Below are positions 25,815-34,971 of a DNA stretch of 64,000 bases, in pieces. Position 1 is the first letter of the stretch. Every line of letters begins with the position of its first letter. The DNA comes from Maritalea porphyrae (GTDB lineage Bacteria > Pseudomonadota > Alphaproteobacteria > Rhizobiales > Devosiaceae), in contig NZ_BSNI01000002.1 of assembly GCF_030159895.1 (NCBI RefSeq), positions 1,886,306 to 1,950,305 of the forward strand, given 5' to 3'. A program made the translations under genes and the position numbers. Below the pieces are notes generated by a model that did no database searches, was not told the DNA's origin, and saw only the letters and a program-made list of their open reading frames with translations.

Positions 25815-26762
25815 ATGACGAATGAGGTGAAAGGCGATCAAGCGATCCGAGGCGGAGCTCTAACAGGACGCGCGCCCGAAATGACTTATGCAGGTGTTTT
25901 AAGCTTTCTTCGACGGAAGTACTCAAAGGATGTGTCAGGTGCGCATGTTGTCGTTTCAGGCGTGCCTTATGATGGCTCAGTGAGTAATCGGTCTGGGTGT
26001 CGACTTGGTCCACAAGCGATTCGTGCTGCATCCGTTCAGTTGGCCGAACTCAAAGCATTTCCATTTGATTTCGATCCGTTCGATCATTTGGCCGTAGTGG
26101 ATTTTGGCGACTGCTATTTGACGCCTCAAACCCAGTCTAGCGTTCCAGCTGCAATTGTAGCACATGCGGAAAGTATTATCGCACAAGGCGCCAAAATGCT
26201 GACCTTTGGGGGGGATCATTTTGTCACTTACCCGCTTTTGAAAGCGCATGCGGCTAAATACGGGCCTGTTGCATTGGTGCAGTTCGATGCGCACAGCGAC
26301 ACATGGGAAGAGCAGCAAGGGCAACTTGATCACGGTACCATGTTTGCGCGTGGCGTTGATGAGGGCATAATTGATACCGAATACTCAATTCAAATTGGTA
26401 TCCGCACGCAAAATGACGATCCTCACGGCTTCAAAATTCAAACCGCTCCGTGGATTCACCGCAACGGCGTAGATGCGTCAATTGAGGGAATTCTCAATCG
26501 TGTCAAAGACCGGCCCGCCTATATCACTTTTGATATTGATTGCCTTGACCCCGCATTCGCACCTGGCACCGGCACGCCGGTCGCTGGAGGGCTTGCCTCT
26601 TGGCAAGCGCTTGAAATCCTGCGCGGCTTGGGTAGTCTCGACCTTATAGGTATGGATGTGGTGGAAGTCGCACCTGCCTATGACCATTCTGAAATCACTG
26701 CCATCGCAGCCGCAACAGTTGCGCATGATTGGCTTTGCTTGCTGGCACAGAAAATACGTTGA
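25815..26762 (+). CDS. speB: Agmatinase/ureohydrolase family protein
   Basis: 315 residues of the arginase/agmatinase fold. All three manganese motifs are intact: GGDH near residue 135, DAHSDTW near 157 and FDIDCLDPAFAPGTGTP near 237 (DIDCLDP). The pattern after the third motif matches agmatinases and guanidinobutyrases more than arginases. In this polyamine setting release of putrescine and urea from agmatine is the most economical role. The ATG is preceded by a purine-rich leader (AGTGGAGG) and the aldehyde dehydrogenase gene follows after 37 bases. Confidence 0.85.
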   Translation: MTNEVKGDQAIRGGALTGRAPEMTYAGVLSFLRRKYSKDVSGAHVVVSGVPYDGSVSNRSGCRLGPQAIRAASVQLAELKAFPFDFDPFDHLAVVDFGDCYLTPQTQSSVPAAIVAHAESIIAQGAKMLTFGGDHFVTYPLLKAHAAKYGPVALVQFDAHSDTWEEQQGQLDHGTMFARGVDEGIIDTEYSIQIGIRTQNDDPHGFKIQTAPWIHRNGVDASIEGILNRVKDRPAYITFDIDCLDPAFAPGTGTPVAGGLASWQALEILRGLGSLDLIGMDVVEVAPAYDHSEITAIAAATVAHDWLCLLAQKIR

Positions 26763-26799
26763 ACCCGCACCACAATTCATTGTTCGAGGAACAAACCAG

Positions 26800-28233
26800 A
26801 TGAAAATTATCGAAAAACGAGATTTCTATATTGATGGCAAGTGGGTGGCGCCAGAAATTCCAAGTGAATATGATGTTATCAATCCAGCTACAGAGCAAAA
26901 AATCGCCGTGATTTCCATGGGCTCGCAGGCTGATGTCGACAAGGCAGTTGCGGCGGCGAAAAAGGCTTTCGACAGCTTTTCACAAACAAGCAAGCAGGAG
27001 CGTCTTGCGCTGTTGAAGCGAATTCTTGAAGTCTACAAAAAGCGAAAAAGTGAAGTTGCCGAAGCGATCAAGTTAGAGCTTGGCGCTCCACACAAACTCG
27101 CACATGGCGCGCAGTCAGGCGTTGGGGTGGGGCACCTTGAAGGCTTCATTGAAGCGCTCGAAAAGTTTGATTTTGAAGAAAGAACAGCGAATGGCGACTT
27201 GATTTTCAAGGAACCAATCGGCGTATGCGGGCTAATTACGCCTTGGAATTGGCCAATCAACCAGATTGCGCTCAAAGTTCTACCCGCTATTGCAACTGGT
27301 TGTACGGTCGTTTTGAAGCCTAGCGAGATCACGCCGCTTAATGCAATTCTTTATGCTGAAATATTAGACGAAGCCGGCGTGCCTGCTGGTGTGTTCAATT
27401 TGGTAAATGGTGACGGCCCAAACGTTGGGGCGGCTCTCTCTCGTCATCCAGATGTAGCGATGATGTCATTTACAGGCTCAACACGCGCAGGAATTGCTGT
27501 ATCAAAAGATGCTGCCGATAATGTGAAAAAAGTGACGCTCGAACTTGGTGGCAAATCGCCAAATATCATATTTGACGAAGAGGGTGCTTTAGATGTCGTG
27601 AAGCGTGAAACGCGCCGTGTTTTTTCAAATTCTGGGCAAAGTTGCAATGCACGAACGCGCATGTTGGTTGAGCGATCCATATACGATGATGCCATGCGAG
27701 TGGCGGCTGAAGCTGCAAAAGGTCAACCTGTTGGGGATCCTGACGAAGAAGGGTTTCACATTGGGCCACTTGTAAGCGCGCTTCAATTCGAGCGGGTCCA
27801 AGCGCTCATCCAGGCAGGAATCGATGAAGGCGCAACTCTTCTTGCTGGGGGAATTGGTCGTCCTGAAGGGTTGGAAACCGGATACTTTGTAAAGCCAACT
27901 GTTTTTGGCAATGTAAACAACAATATGCGTATTGCCAGAGAAGAAGTTTTTGGTCCGGTGGTTGCGCTCATTCCATTTGATACCGAAGAAGAAGCTATCG
28001 CAATTGCCAATGACACCGAGTATGGTTTGGCTGCAGCGGTGCAGACCAATGATGCAGAAAAAGCAATGCGGATTGCCCGAAAACTGCGTGCGGGCATGGT
28101 GCATATCAATAATTCAGACATTGGTTATGGTACGCCATTCGGCGGCTACAAAATGTCAGGCACCGGTCGCGAAGGCGGTCAATACGGGTTGGAAGATTTC
28201 CTTGAAATTAAAGCCGTTTCCGTTCCGAGCTAG
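26800..28233 (+). CDS. NAD-dependent aldehyde dehydrogenase of polyamine catabolism
   Basis: 477 residues from the ATG at 26800, which has GAGGA nine bases upstream (the frame is open to 26656 inside speB, without support). Signature elements are TPWNWP, ELGGKSPNIIF with the general-base Glu, and SGQSCNARTR with the catalytic Cys. Candidate substrates are gamma-glutamyl-gamma-aminobutyraldehyde, 4-aminobutanal or 4-guanidinobutanal; the sequence does not decide. It is cotranscribed with speB and converges on the second GntR gene, the two stop codons sharing the bases CTAG. Confidence 0.88.
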   Translation: MKIIEKRDFYIDGKWVAPEIPSEYDVINPATEQKIAVISMGSQADVDKAVAAAKKAFDSFSQTSKQERLALLKRILEVYKKRKSEVAEAIKLELGAPHKLAHGAQSGVGVGHLEGFIEALEKFDFEERTANGDLIFKEPIGVCGLITPWNWPINQIALKVLPAIATGCTVVLKPSEITPLNAILYAEILDEAGVPAGVFNLVNGDGPNVGAALSRHPDVAMMSFTGSTRAGIAVSKDAADNVKKVTLELGGKSPNIIFDEEGALDVVKRETRRVFSNSGQSCNARTRMLVERSIYDDAMRVAAEAAKGQPVGDPDEEGFHIGPLVSALQFERVQALIQAGIDEGATLLAGGIGRPEGLETGYFVKPTVFGNVNNNMRIAREEVFGPVVALIPFDTEEEAIAIANDTEYGLAAAVQTNDAEKAMRIARKLRAGMVHINNSDIGYGTPFGGYKMSGTGREGGQYGLEDFLEIKAVSVPS

Positions 28234-28949
28234 CTTTCGCTCAATATTGTGGCGACGGCGTCGCCGCCCAGTTGGCCAACGCCGTCCCTCACATCAGCCT
28301 CGATTGCTGCGCGCAACAATTCTGGATCGCGCGCACGCAATGCTGAAACTGCCTCTTTGTGCCTATCAATTTTATAAAAATCGCCCATTTCTCGCAGCGC
28401 AATTCGTAAAAACGGTCCGAGTTGTAGCCAAACGCTTTCCACCATGGGCATGGTTACGTTGTCAGGGTTGGCAGAATAAATCATGCGATGGAACAATTGA
28501 TTGTGGCGTATCTGTGTGTCGCGGTCGCCATCAAGAACAGCTTGATCAACGCGGGCATCGATTTCTTCGAGTTCGTCAATCAATTTGTCAGCAATGAAAG
28601 GAAGGGCGCGAACCGCAGCAAAACTCTCCAATTCGACACGCGTTTCAATTAATTCTTCCAATCGTGCTGGCGTCATAGTTGGAACAACAATTCGTCGGTT
28701 CGGAAGGAGTTCAAGTCCATTTTCAGACGACAGACGCCTTAGCGCCTCACGAACGGGAGTGGGACTTGTTTCAAGCAATTCCGCCAGGCCACGAATGGTT
28801 ACCGACATGCCCGGACGGAAGCGACCAAGCATGATTGCATCACGCAAAAGGGCGTAAATATGCTCTTGTGTGGTCACGCCATCGGGACGTTTTGTGCGCT
28901 CCATCATCAGTTGGGTGCGATCCGCCGGATTTGCTAGGTTTTTTATCAT
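28230..28949 (-). CDS. Second GntR-family (FCD) transcriptional regulator
   Basis: 239 residues from the ATG at 28949 (a TTG at 28961 is possible). The winged helix shows IYALLRDAIMLGRFRPGMS and SPTPVREALRRLSSENGLE; the FCD domain follows with LIETRVELESFAAVRAL and the HNQLFHRMIY box. It resembles the first GntR regulator of the cluster in layout and in the conserved RFRPGMSVT stretch, so the pair may be duplicates. It is divergent from the second puuA and probably controls the puuA2-puuB2-potFGHI transcript. Confidence 0.88.
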   Translation of the reverse strand: MIKNLANPADRTQLMMERTKRPDGVTTQEHIYALLRDAIMLGRFRPGMSVTIRGLAELLETSPTPVREALRRLSSENGLELLPNRRIVVPTMTPARLEELIETRVELESFAAVRALPFIADKLIDELEEIDARVDQAVLDGDRDTQIRHNQLFHRMIYSANPDNVTMPMVESVWLQLGPFLRIALREMGDFYKIDRHKEAVSALRARDPELLRAAIEADVRDGVGQLGGDAVATILSES

Positions 28950-28979
28950 GGTTGAGGGCAATATCAGCTCTATAAATGA

Positions 28980-29007
28980 TTGACAATTTTTCTCTTAGTG
29001 ATAGATT
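28980..29007 (+). promoter_or_regulatory. Probable promoter of the second puuA operon
   Basis: TTGACA (28980-28985) and TAGATT (29002-29007) have a 16-base spacer, in the divergent region between gntR2 and puuA2. An inverted repeat GTGATA-N16-TATCAC (28998-29003, 29020-29025) overlaps the -10 and start region and could be an operator. Transcription would begin near 29014, downstream of the first in-frame ATG of the long frame, so translation must start later. Confidence 0.45.
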
Positions 29008-29074
29008 TTCTAAAAATGATATCACATTTTTCTGGACAAGTTCAATCTTACTGGAAATGCATAGGGAAATAGGC

Positions 29075-30397
29075 GTGGATCAGGCCATTAATTTTGAGAG
29101 TTTAATCGTTGGGTTGTGCGATATTAATGGTCAACTTCGCGGTAAGCGTGTGCCAGCAAGCTCTGCTACGAAGATACTTGAATCCGGTATGCGGATGCCG
29201 CTTTCGACCTGCTCGGTAGATATTTGGGGTAACGATATTGCCGGTAGTCCGCTCGTGCTTGATTCAGGTGACCAAGACGCAGATTGTTTACCAACGTCGC
29301 GTGGCATTGTTCCAATCGATTGGTTGGAAAAGCCGACCGGATTCATTCCCATTTCAATGTTCGAAGAAGATGGTACGCCATTTTTGGGGGACCCGCGCAA
29401 TGCGCTTTGGTCTGTGTTGGAAGAGTACAAAAAAGTCGGGCTGACGCCAGTCGTTGCAAGTGAGTTGGAATTCTATTTGGTTGATCGCGACCACATGCGT
29501 CCAACTCCGCCACACGCGCCAGAAGTCGGTTTGAGTTTCGCCCATAATGATGTGTTGTCATTAGATGCGGTGGCGGCAAATTCTGCCTTCATCGACGATC
29601 TTTACGCATCGTGCGAAAAACAGGATATCCCAGCTGATGCTGTTACTTCCGAAGGCGGCGCCGGGCAGTTCGAAGTCAACCTCAATCATCAACCTGATGC
29701 GTTGAAAGCCGCAGATGATGCCTTCTATTTCAAAAGGACTGTCAATGGCTTAGCCCAAAAACATGGCATGGCCGCAACATTTATGGCTAAGCCATATTTG
29801 GACAAAGCGGGGAATGGCTTCCATATCCACTTCTCCGTTCTGGATGAAGAAGGCAACAACATATTTGATGATGGTTCCGAGGAGGGGAGTGAGACACTGC
29901 GTCATGCGATTGCCGGACTTTTGAAAGCTATGGAGCAATCTGCGCTTATCTTTGCGCCACACTACAACTCCTATCGGCGTTTTGAAGAAAGCTCGCACGC
30001 GCCCACCGCAATATCTTGGGGATATGAGAATAGAACGGCTGCCATTCGTGTGCCTGGTGGACCGCCACAAGCCAAGCGAATTGAGCATCGGGTGTCGGGC
30101 GGCGACATAAATCCGTATTTGGTAATTGCAGTAGTTTTAGGTGCGGCGTTGCACGGCATTAGAAACAAGTTGGACGCGGGCACGCCGATTGTCGGAAATG
30201 CCTACGAACAAGCCTCGGATCGTATTCCGACCACTTGGCAGCGTGCGGTAGACGCGTTCAAAAATGGGGAGATGCTCCAAGAGATATTCGACCCTGATTT
30301 TGTTGACATAATTGCGCGTTGCAAACAGCAGGAAATCGATTTGTTCTTTGAGCAGATTACAGACCGAGAATATGCAACATATCTGGAGACGGTGTGA
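29075..30397 (+). CDS. puuA: Second gamma-glutamylputrescine synthetase-like protein
   Basis: 440 residues from the GTG at 29075, which has AGGGAA at a good distance; ATG at 29057 is possible, while the frame's first ATG at 28976 lies upstream of the probable promoter. Glutamine-synthetase-like with LRGKRVPA, ASELEFYL, EGGAGQFEVNL, GFHIHFSV and NSYRRFEE motifs. It diverges considerably from the puuA at 23613-24980, so the two may prefer different amines (for example putrescine versus spermidine or another mono/diamine). Its stop overlaps the puuB2 start. Confidence 0.85.
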   Translation: MDQAINFESLIVGLCDINGQLRGKRVPASSATKILESGMRMPLSTCSVDIWGNDIAGSPLVLDSGDQDADCLPTSRGIVPIDWLEKPTGFIPISMFEEDGTPFLGDPRNALWSVLEEYKKVGLTPVVASELEFYLVDRDHMRPTPPHAPEVGLSFAHNDVLSLDAVAANSAFIDDLYASCEKQDIPADAVTSEGGAGQFEVNLNHQPDALKAADDAFYFKRTVNGLAQKHGMAATFMAKPYLDKAGNGFHIHFSVLDEEGNNIFDDGSEEGSETLRHAIAGLLKAMEQSALIFAPHYNSYRRFEESSHAPTAISWGYENRTAAIRVPGGPPQAKRIEHRVSGGDINPYLVIAVVLGAALHGIRNKLDAGTPIVGNAYEQASDRIPTTWQRAVDAFKNGEMLQEIFDPDFVDIIARCKQQEIDLFFEQITDREYATYLETV

Positions 30398-31701
30398 TGG
30401 ACTTTTCGCATTCTACAAGCGGTTTAGAACACACAAGTTCTTATTATGCCGCTTCCGCAAATCCTTCGCCCGAACGCCCTGCGCTGCAAGGTGAGGTTTT
30501 TGCTGATGTATGTGTTGTGGGTGCAGGATATTCTGGATTGTCTACGGCGTTGCATCTGCTTGAACGTGGCTATGATGTGGCAATCCTAGAATCGGCAAAG
30601 GTTGGTTGGGGAGCCTCTGGCCGAAACGGCGGTCAGATCGTAAACGGGCTAAATGCTAGCCTTGAGACGATTCAAAAACGATATGGTGATGATTTTACCC
30701 AGTTCGTCGGCGGTTTGGTCACAGAGGGCGGCAAAATCATTCGCGATCGTATCGCCAAATATGACATTCAATGCGACTTGAAAGAGAAAAACGTATTTGC
30801 TGCTTTCACTGAAAAGCAAATGCGTGAACTTGAAGCAAAGAAGCAGCTTTGGTCCAAGTTCGGAATGAACGATCACGAAATGCTCGATAAGGAGCAAATC
30901 AAGAACCACGTGAATACAGACGCCTATTTGGGCGGCATGGTTGATCATTCGGGTGGACATATGCATCCGCTAAACCTGGCACTTGGTGAAGCTGCAGCAA
31001 TTGAAAAACTCGGTGGCAAAATCTTCGAGAACTCTCGTGTAACAACCACAGAGAAAACAGATACGGGGCACATAGTTCGTACGGCGAACGGTCAATTGCG
31101 CTGCAAGACACTAGTCTTTTGTGGAAATGCTTATTTGGGCGATGCGTCTAAGCCGTTGAAATCCCGAGTGATGCCGGTATCAACTCAAATTCTTGCGACC
31201 GAGCCACTTAGCGATGAAGTTGCGCATCGTCTGTTGCCAACTGACACATGTATTGAAGATGTCAGGTACATTTTGGACTACTATAGGCTTTCGGCAGACA
31301 AAAGATTGTTGTTTGGCGGCGGCACTGTATATGGCGGCACCGATCCTGCCGATATCGTAGGCAAACTGCGGCCAAATATGCTCAAAATTTTCCCAGAGCT
31401 TTCGCAAACGAAGATTGATTACGCGTGGAGCGGCAACTTTGCGCTGTCATTTAGCCGCGTGCCGCAACTGGGGAGATTAAACGATACAACCTATTTCGCC
31501 CATGGCTATTCCGGTCATGGCGTTACCGGCTCGCATTTGTTTGGCCGGATACTAGCAGAGGCAATCGATGGTGATTTGTCTCGATTTGATGTGTTTTCAA
31601 GCGTACCATGGATACCATTTCCGGGAGGAAGGCTCCTTCGGGTGCCATATTCGACGATTGGATCTTGGTACTACGCCTTGAAGGACAAACTGGGACTTTG
31701 A
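30397..31701 (+). CDS. puuB: Second gamma-glutamylputrescine oxidase-like FAD enzyme
   Basis: 434 residues from the ATG at 30397 (GGAG eight bases upstream), sharing one base with the puuA2 stop. VCVVGAGYSGLSTALHLLERG is the FAD Rossmann motif (GAGYSG) and VGWGASGRNGGQIVNG follows, exactly as in the first puuB of the window (GWGASGRNGGQ). C-terminal HGYSGHGV is the substrate/FAD-proximal box also present in the other copy (SGYSGHGV). Role: oxidation of the gamma-glutamylated amine. Next in the operon is the potF-like binding protein. Confidence 0.85.
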   Translation: MDFSHSTSGLEHTSSYYAASANPSPERPALQGEVFADVCVVGAGYSGLSTALHLLERGYDVAILESAKVGWGASGRNGGQIVNGLNASLETIQKRYGDDFTQFVGGLVTEGGKIIRDRIAKYDIQCDLKEKNVFAAFTEKQMRELEAKKQLWSKFGMNDHEMLDKEQIKNHVNTDAYLGGMVDHSGGHMHPLNLALGEAAAIEKLGGKIFENSRVTTTEKTDTGHIVRTANGQLRCKTLVFCGNAYLGDASKPLKSRVMPVSTQILATEPLSDEVAHRLLPTDTCIEDVRYILDYYRLSADKRLLFGGGTVYGGTDPADIVGKLRPNMLKIFPELSQTKIDYAWSGNFALSFSRVPQLGRLNDTTYFAHGYSGHGVTGSHLFGRILAEAIDGDLSRFDVFSSVPWIPFPGGRLLRVPYSTIGSWYYALKDKLGL

Positions 31702-31727
31702 AACGTTCTGATAAAGGGAGAAGTCGG

Positions 31728-32813
31728 ATGAAGAACAAGTTGATAGCTGTGCCATTGATGGCGCTAGCGACCACGGTAGCGGCACAGGCTGAAACGCTGA
31801 ACGTCTATAACTGGTCGGACTACATTGCAGAAGATACGATCGCCAAATTCACAGAGGCGACTGGCATTGATGTGAACTACGACGTTTATGATAGCAACGA
31901 AGTGCTTGAAGCCAAAATGTTGGCGGGTAGCTCTGGCTATGACGTTGTTGTACCAACGTCAGACTTTTTGCAGCGCCAAATCATGGCCGGCGTTTACCAA
32001 AAACTTGATTTCGCCAAGTTGCCAAACCTGAAGAACATGGACCAAGACTTGATGGCAGGTGCCGCAGGTTACGATCCTGGCAACGAACATTCAGTGATCT
32101 ACATGTGGGGCACCACTGGCATCGGATACAATGTCGGCAAGGTTCAAGAGTTGTTGGGCGACGACGCCCCAACAGATAGTTGGGCACTTTTGTTTGATCC
32201 GCAATACTCCTCAAAGCTTGCTGAGTGTGGAATTAGCGTTCTTGATGCGCCGACAGAATTGCTGCCTGCCGCAATGAACTATCTGGGGCTCGATCCGCAG
32301 TCGACGGAAAAGGCAGATTTCGAAAAAGGTGCGGAATTGTTGATGACTATTCGCCCGAATATTCGTTACTTCCATTCCTCACAATATATCTCTGACCTAG
32401 CGAACGGCGATATCTGTGTATCTGTTGGCTGGTCAGGCGATGTGTTCCAAGCGCAGGCTCGCGCAGATGAAGCGGATAATGGCGTCGAGATCGCATATGT
32501 GATCCCGAAAGAAGGCGCATTGCAGTGGTTTGACATGATGGCGATTCCTGTGGACGCGCCAAATCCTGACGCAGCGCACAAATTCATCAACTTTGTGATG
32601 GATGCACAGATCACTGCGGATATTACCAACTATGTTTGGTATGCGAACGGCAACGCTGCTTCAATGCCGTTGGTTGATGAAGAAATCACCAGCGATCCGG
32701 GCATTTTCCCAACTGAAGAAGCTAAGAAAAACCTATGGAGCTCAAAGGTCTATGGTCAAAAAACCGACCGTGTGATCACAGGGCTTTGGACCAAAATCAA
32801 AACTGGCAAATAA
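31728..32813 (+). CDS. potF: Putrescine/spermidine ABC transporter, periplasmic binding protein
   Basis: 361 residues from the ATG at 31728 (AAAGGGAG upstream). Signal peptide ends TTVAAQA; mature protein starts ETLNVYNWSDYI, the hallmark opening of PotF/SpuD/PotD. The VPTSDFLQRQ and WGTTGIGYN motifs of the polyamine-binding cleft follow. It would capture polyamines in the periplasm for PotGHI. The frame extends upstream into puuB2 without a ribosome site. A strong hairpin after the stop separates it from the ATPase gene. Confidence 0.93.
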   Translation: MKNKLIAVPLMALATTVAAQAETLNVYNWSDYIAEDTIAKFTEATGIDVNYDVYDSNEVLEAKMLAGSSGYDVVVPTSDFLQRQIMAGVYQKLDFAKLPNLKNMDQDLMAGAAGYDPGNEHSVIYMWGTTGIGYNVGKVQELLGDDAPTDSWALLFDPQYSSKLAECGISVLDAPTELLPAAMNYLGLDPQSTEKADFEKGAELLMTIRPNIRYFHSSQYISDLANGDICVSVGWSGDVFQAQARADEADNGVEIAYVIPKEGALQWFDMMAIPVDAPNPDAAHKFINFVMDAQITADITNYVWYANGNAASMPLVDEEITSDPGIFPTEEAKKNLWSSKVYGQKTDRVITGLWTKIKTGK

Positions 32814-32820
32814 TATAGAT

Positions 32821-32851
32821 CAGGGAGGCATTTGCCTCCCTGCATTTTTTT
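32821..32851 (+). terminator. Intercistronic terminator/attenuator between potF and potG
   Basis: CAGGGAGGCA (32821-32830) and TGCCTCCCTG (32833-32842) form a perfect hairpin followed by CA and seven T. Like the hairpin behind aapJ it would let the binding protein outnumber the membrane components. Confidence 0.85.
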
Positions 32852-32872
32852 AGATTGTGTGTGGGGGGAACC

Positions 32873-34015
32873 ATGTCAGCGCAAACTCAACTTGCAGCAG
32901 ATGAGAAACCGTGGCGACGAGCAGGGGAAAAGCCCTTTATCCGTATCAATCGGTTGACCAAAAAGTTTGGAGAATTTGTTGCGGTCGATGATGTTAGCCT
33001 TGATGTCTATCAAAGCGAATTATTCTGTCTGCTTGGCGGCTCTGGAAGTGGTAAGTCAACACTTTTGCGCATGTTGGCAGGATTTGAGACACCAACTTCA
33101 GGCACAATTGAAATTGATGGCCAAGACATGGCCAATATTCCGTCGCACGACCGACCAACCAATATGATGTTTCAATCCTATGCGCTCTTCCCGCATATGA
33201 GCGTTGAGCAGAACATCGCTTACGGCTTGAAACGTGATGGTGTCGCAAGTTCTGAAGTTTCGGACCGAGTTGCCGACATGCTTTCGCTCGTTCAAATGAG
33301 CGACTTTGGCAAACGAAAGCCAGATCAGCTTTCAGGTGGCCAAAGACAACGGGTGGCGCTCGCAAGGTCGTTGATAAAACGACCAAAGCTTTTGCTGCTG
33401 GATGAACCGTTGGGTGCGCTAGATAAAAAACTGCGTGAAGAAACACAGTTTGAATTGATCAAAATTCAGGAAAGCCTCGGGATCACGTTCATTGTGGTGA
33501 CCCACGATCAAGAAGAAGCGATGACGCTCGCAACCCGCATCGGTGTAATGAACTATGGTGAGATCGTTCAAGTAGGCGAACCACCCGAGATATACGAATA
33601 CCCAACCAGTCGCTTCGTGGCGGATTTTATCGGCTCCGTGAACATGTTTGAAGGTCGCGTGAAAGAGGACGATAAAGATTATGTTCGCATCGCGTCTGAC
33701 GAAGCCGGTACTGACATTCATGTCGGGCACGGTGTGAGCTGTGCACCAGATCAAAAACTTTGGTTTGCAATTCGGCCAGAAAAGCTGGAACTCCGACGAA
33801 AACGTCCAGATGGCGACTTCAACATTCTCAAAGGCATGGTCGAGGATGTGGCATATATGGGAAACCTCAGCGTTTTCCGGATCAAATTAGATAGCGGCAA
33901 AATCGTAAAGGCGACCCAATCAAACCGTGTCCGTCGTGACGATGAAGCTATATCATGGGATGAAGAGGTTTACCTGACCTGGGACGAAACGGCAGGGGTG
34001 GTATTACAATCATGA
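32873..34015 (+). CDS. potG: Polyamine ABC transporter, ATP-binding protein
   Basis: 380 residues from the ATG at 32873, with GGGGGGAA ahead of it. Walker A GGSGSGKST at 55-63, signature LSGGQRQR at 153-160, Walker B/D-loop LLLDEPLGALD at 174-184, switch His in VTHDQEEAM, and a C-terminal TOBE domain (after about residue 285). The QSYALFPHMSV Q-loop is typical of PotA/PotG. It energises putrescine or spermidine import by PotH and PotI. Its stop overlaps the potH start (ATGA). Confidence 0.93.
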   Translation: MSAQTQLAADEKPWRRAGEKPFIRINRLTKKFGEFVAVDDVSLDVYQSELFCLLGGSGSGKSTLLRMLAGFETPTSGTIEIDGQDMANIPSHDRPTNMMFQSYALFPHMSVEQNIAYGLKRDGVASSEVSDRVADMLSLVQMSDFGKRKPDQLSGGQRQRVALARSLIKRPKLLLLDEPLGALDKKLREETQFELIKIQESLGITFIVVTHDQEEAMTLATRIGVMNYGEIVQVGEPPEIYEYPTSRFVADFIGSVNMFEGRVKEDDKDYVRIASDEAGTDIHVGHGVSCAPDQKLWFAIRPEKLELRRKRPDGDFNILKGMVEDVAYMGNLSVFRIKLDSGKIVKATQSNRVRRDDEAISWDEEVYLTWDETAGVVLQS

Positions 34016-34962
34016 CCGAAGCCGTTGTGAATTCTAAACCCTTCCAATGGACTGCAAAATTTTTGGCAAAGTTTGGGCTTAGCGGGCGCGGACTCGTTAT
34101 CGCTGTGCCGACGCTTTGGTTGCTTGTTTTCTTCCTTATTCCGTTCATTGTTGTATTAAAGATTTCGTTTGCCGAGGCAATGATTGCCCGGCCGCCGTAT
34201 TCCAAACTCATTGAACCAACGGACAGTGGTTTTGCGATCAATTTTAGTTTCTTAAGCTATCAATATCTCGTTGAGGACGGGTTGTACCTAGCTGCATACG
34301 GCTCCTCTTTGCGCATTGCCTTCTTTTCGACCCTGTTTGCGTTGCTCATTGGGTATCCGATGGCCTACTTTATTGCGCGATCGAGCGGTCAGTGGCGCAA
34401 TATCTTGTTGATGCTCGTGATCATGCCATTTTGGACATCGTTTCTGCTGCGGGTATATGCGTGGATCGGTATCCTGAAAGGTAATGGTTATATCAATAAT
34501 CTGCTGCTCAGCCTTGGGATCATAAATGAGCCCTTAGTGATGATGCAGACTGATTTTGCTGTTTATGTTGGCATCGTTTACACCTATCTCCCGTTTATGA
34601 TATTGCCGCTTTACGCAAATCTGGTGAAGCTGGACGGTTCTTTGCTCGAGGCATCCAGTGATCTTGGTGCCAAACCGATAATGACGTTCCTCACAATCAC
34701 GCTGCCTTTGTCGCTGCCTGGAATTCTGGCCGGGTGCATGTTGGTGTTCATTCCTGTTGTTGGAGAGTTTGTGATTCCAGCACTCTTGGGTGGCCCTGAT
34801 ACAAATATGATAGGTCGTGTTTTGTGGGATGAATTCTTTAGGAACAGAGACTGGCCGACGGCTTCGGCGGTTGCAATAATCATGCTCTTGGTTTTGGTGT
34901 TGCCAATTATGCTGCTGCAAAAGGCGCAGGATGGCCAAAACCAAGACAAGTCAGGCATTTAG
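34012..34962 (+). CDS. potH: Polyamine ABC transporter, permease
   Basis: 316 residues with six membrane segments after an N-terminal cytoplasmic stretch. The first helix (VIAVPTLWLLVFFLIPFIVV, shown as 20 residues) and the coupling loop LLEASSDLGAKPIMTF are typical of the PotB/PotH family. Together with PotI it forms the membrane pore. It overlaps potG by four bases, indicating translational coupling, and is followed by potI after nine bases with an AGGAG site. Confidence 0.93.
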   Translation: MTEAVVNSKPFQWTAKFLAKFGLSGRGLVIAVPTLWLLVFFLIPFIVVLKISFAEAMIARPPYSKLIEPTDSGFAINFSFLSYQYLVEDGLYLAAYGSSLRIAFFSTLFALLIGYPMAYFIARSSGQWRNILLMLVIMPFWTSFLLRVYAWIGILKGNGYINNLLLSLGIINEPLVMMQTDFAVYVGIVYTYLPFMILPLYANLVKLDGSLLEASSDLGAKPIMTFLTITLPLSLPGILAGCMLVFIPVVGEFVIPALLGGPDTNMIGRVLWDEFFRNRDWPTASAVAIIMLLVLVLPIMLLQKAQDGQNQDKSGI

Positions 34963-34971
34963 GAGCGGAAA

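Noticed and set aside
26656-26799. N-terminal extension of the aldehyde dehydrogenase into speB
   Set aside because: The extension is out-of-frame speB sequence; the ATG at 26800 has a good ribosome site and gives the family's normal start.
31608-31727. N-terminal extension of potF into puuB
   Set aside because: The signal peptide begins at the ATG at 31728, which has AAAGGGAG upstream.
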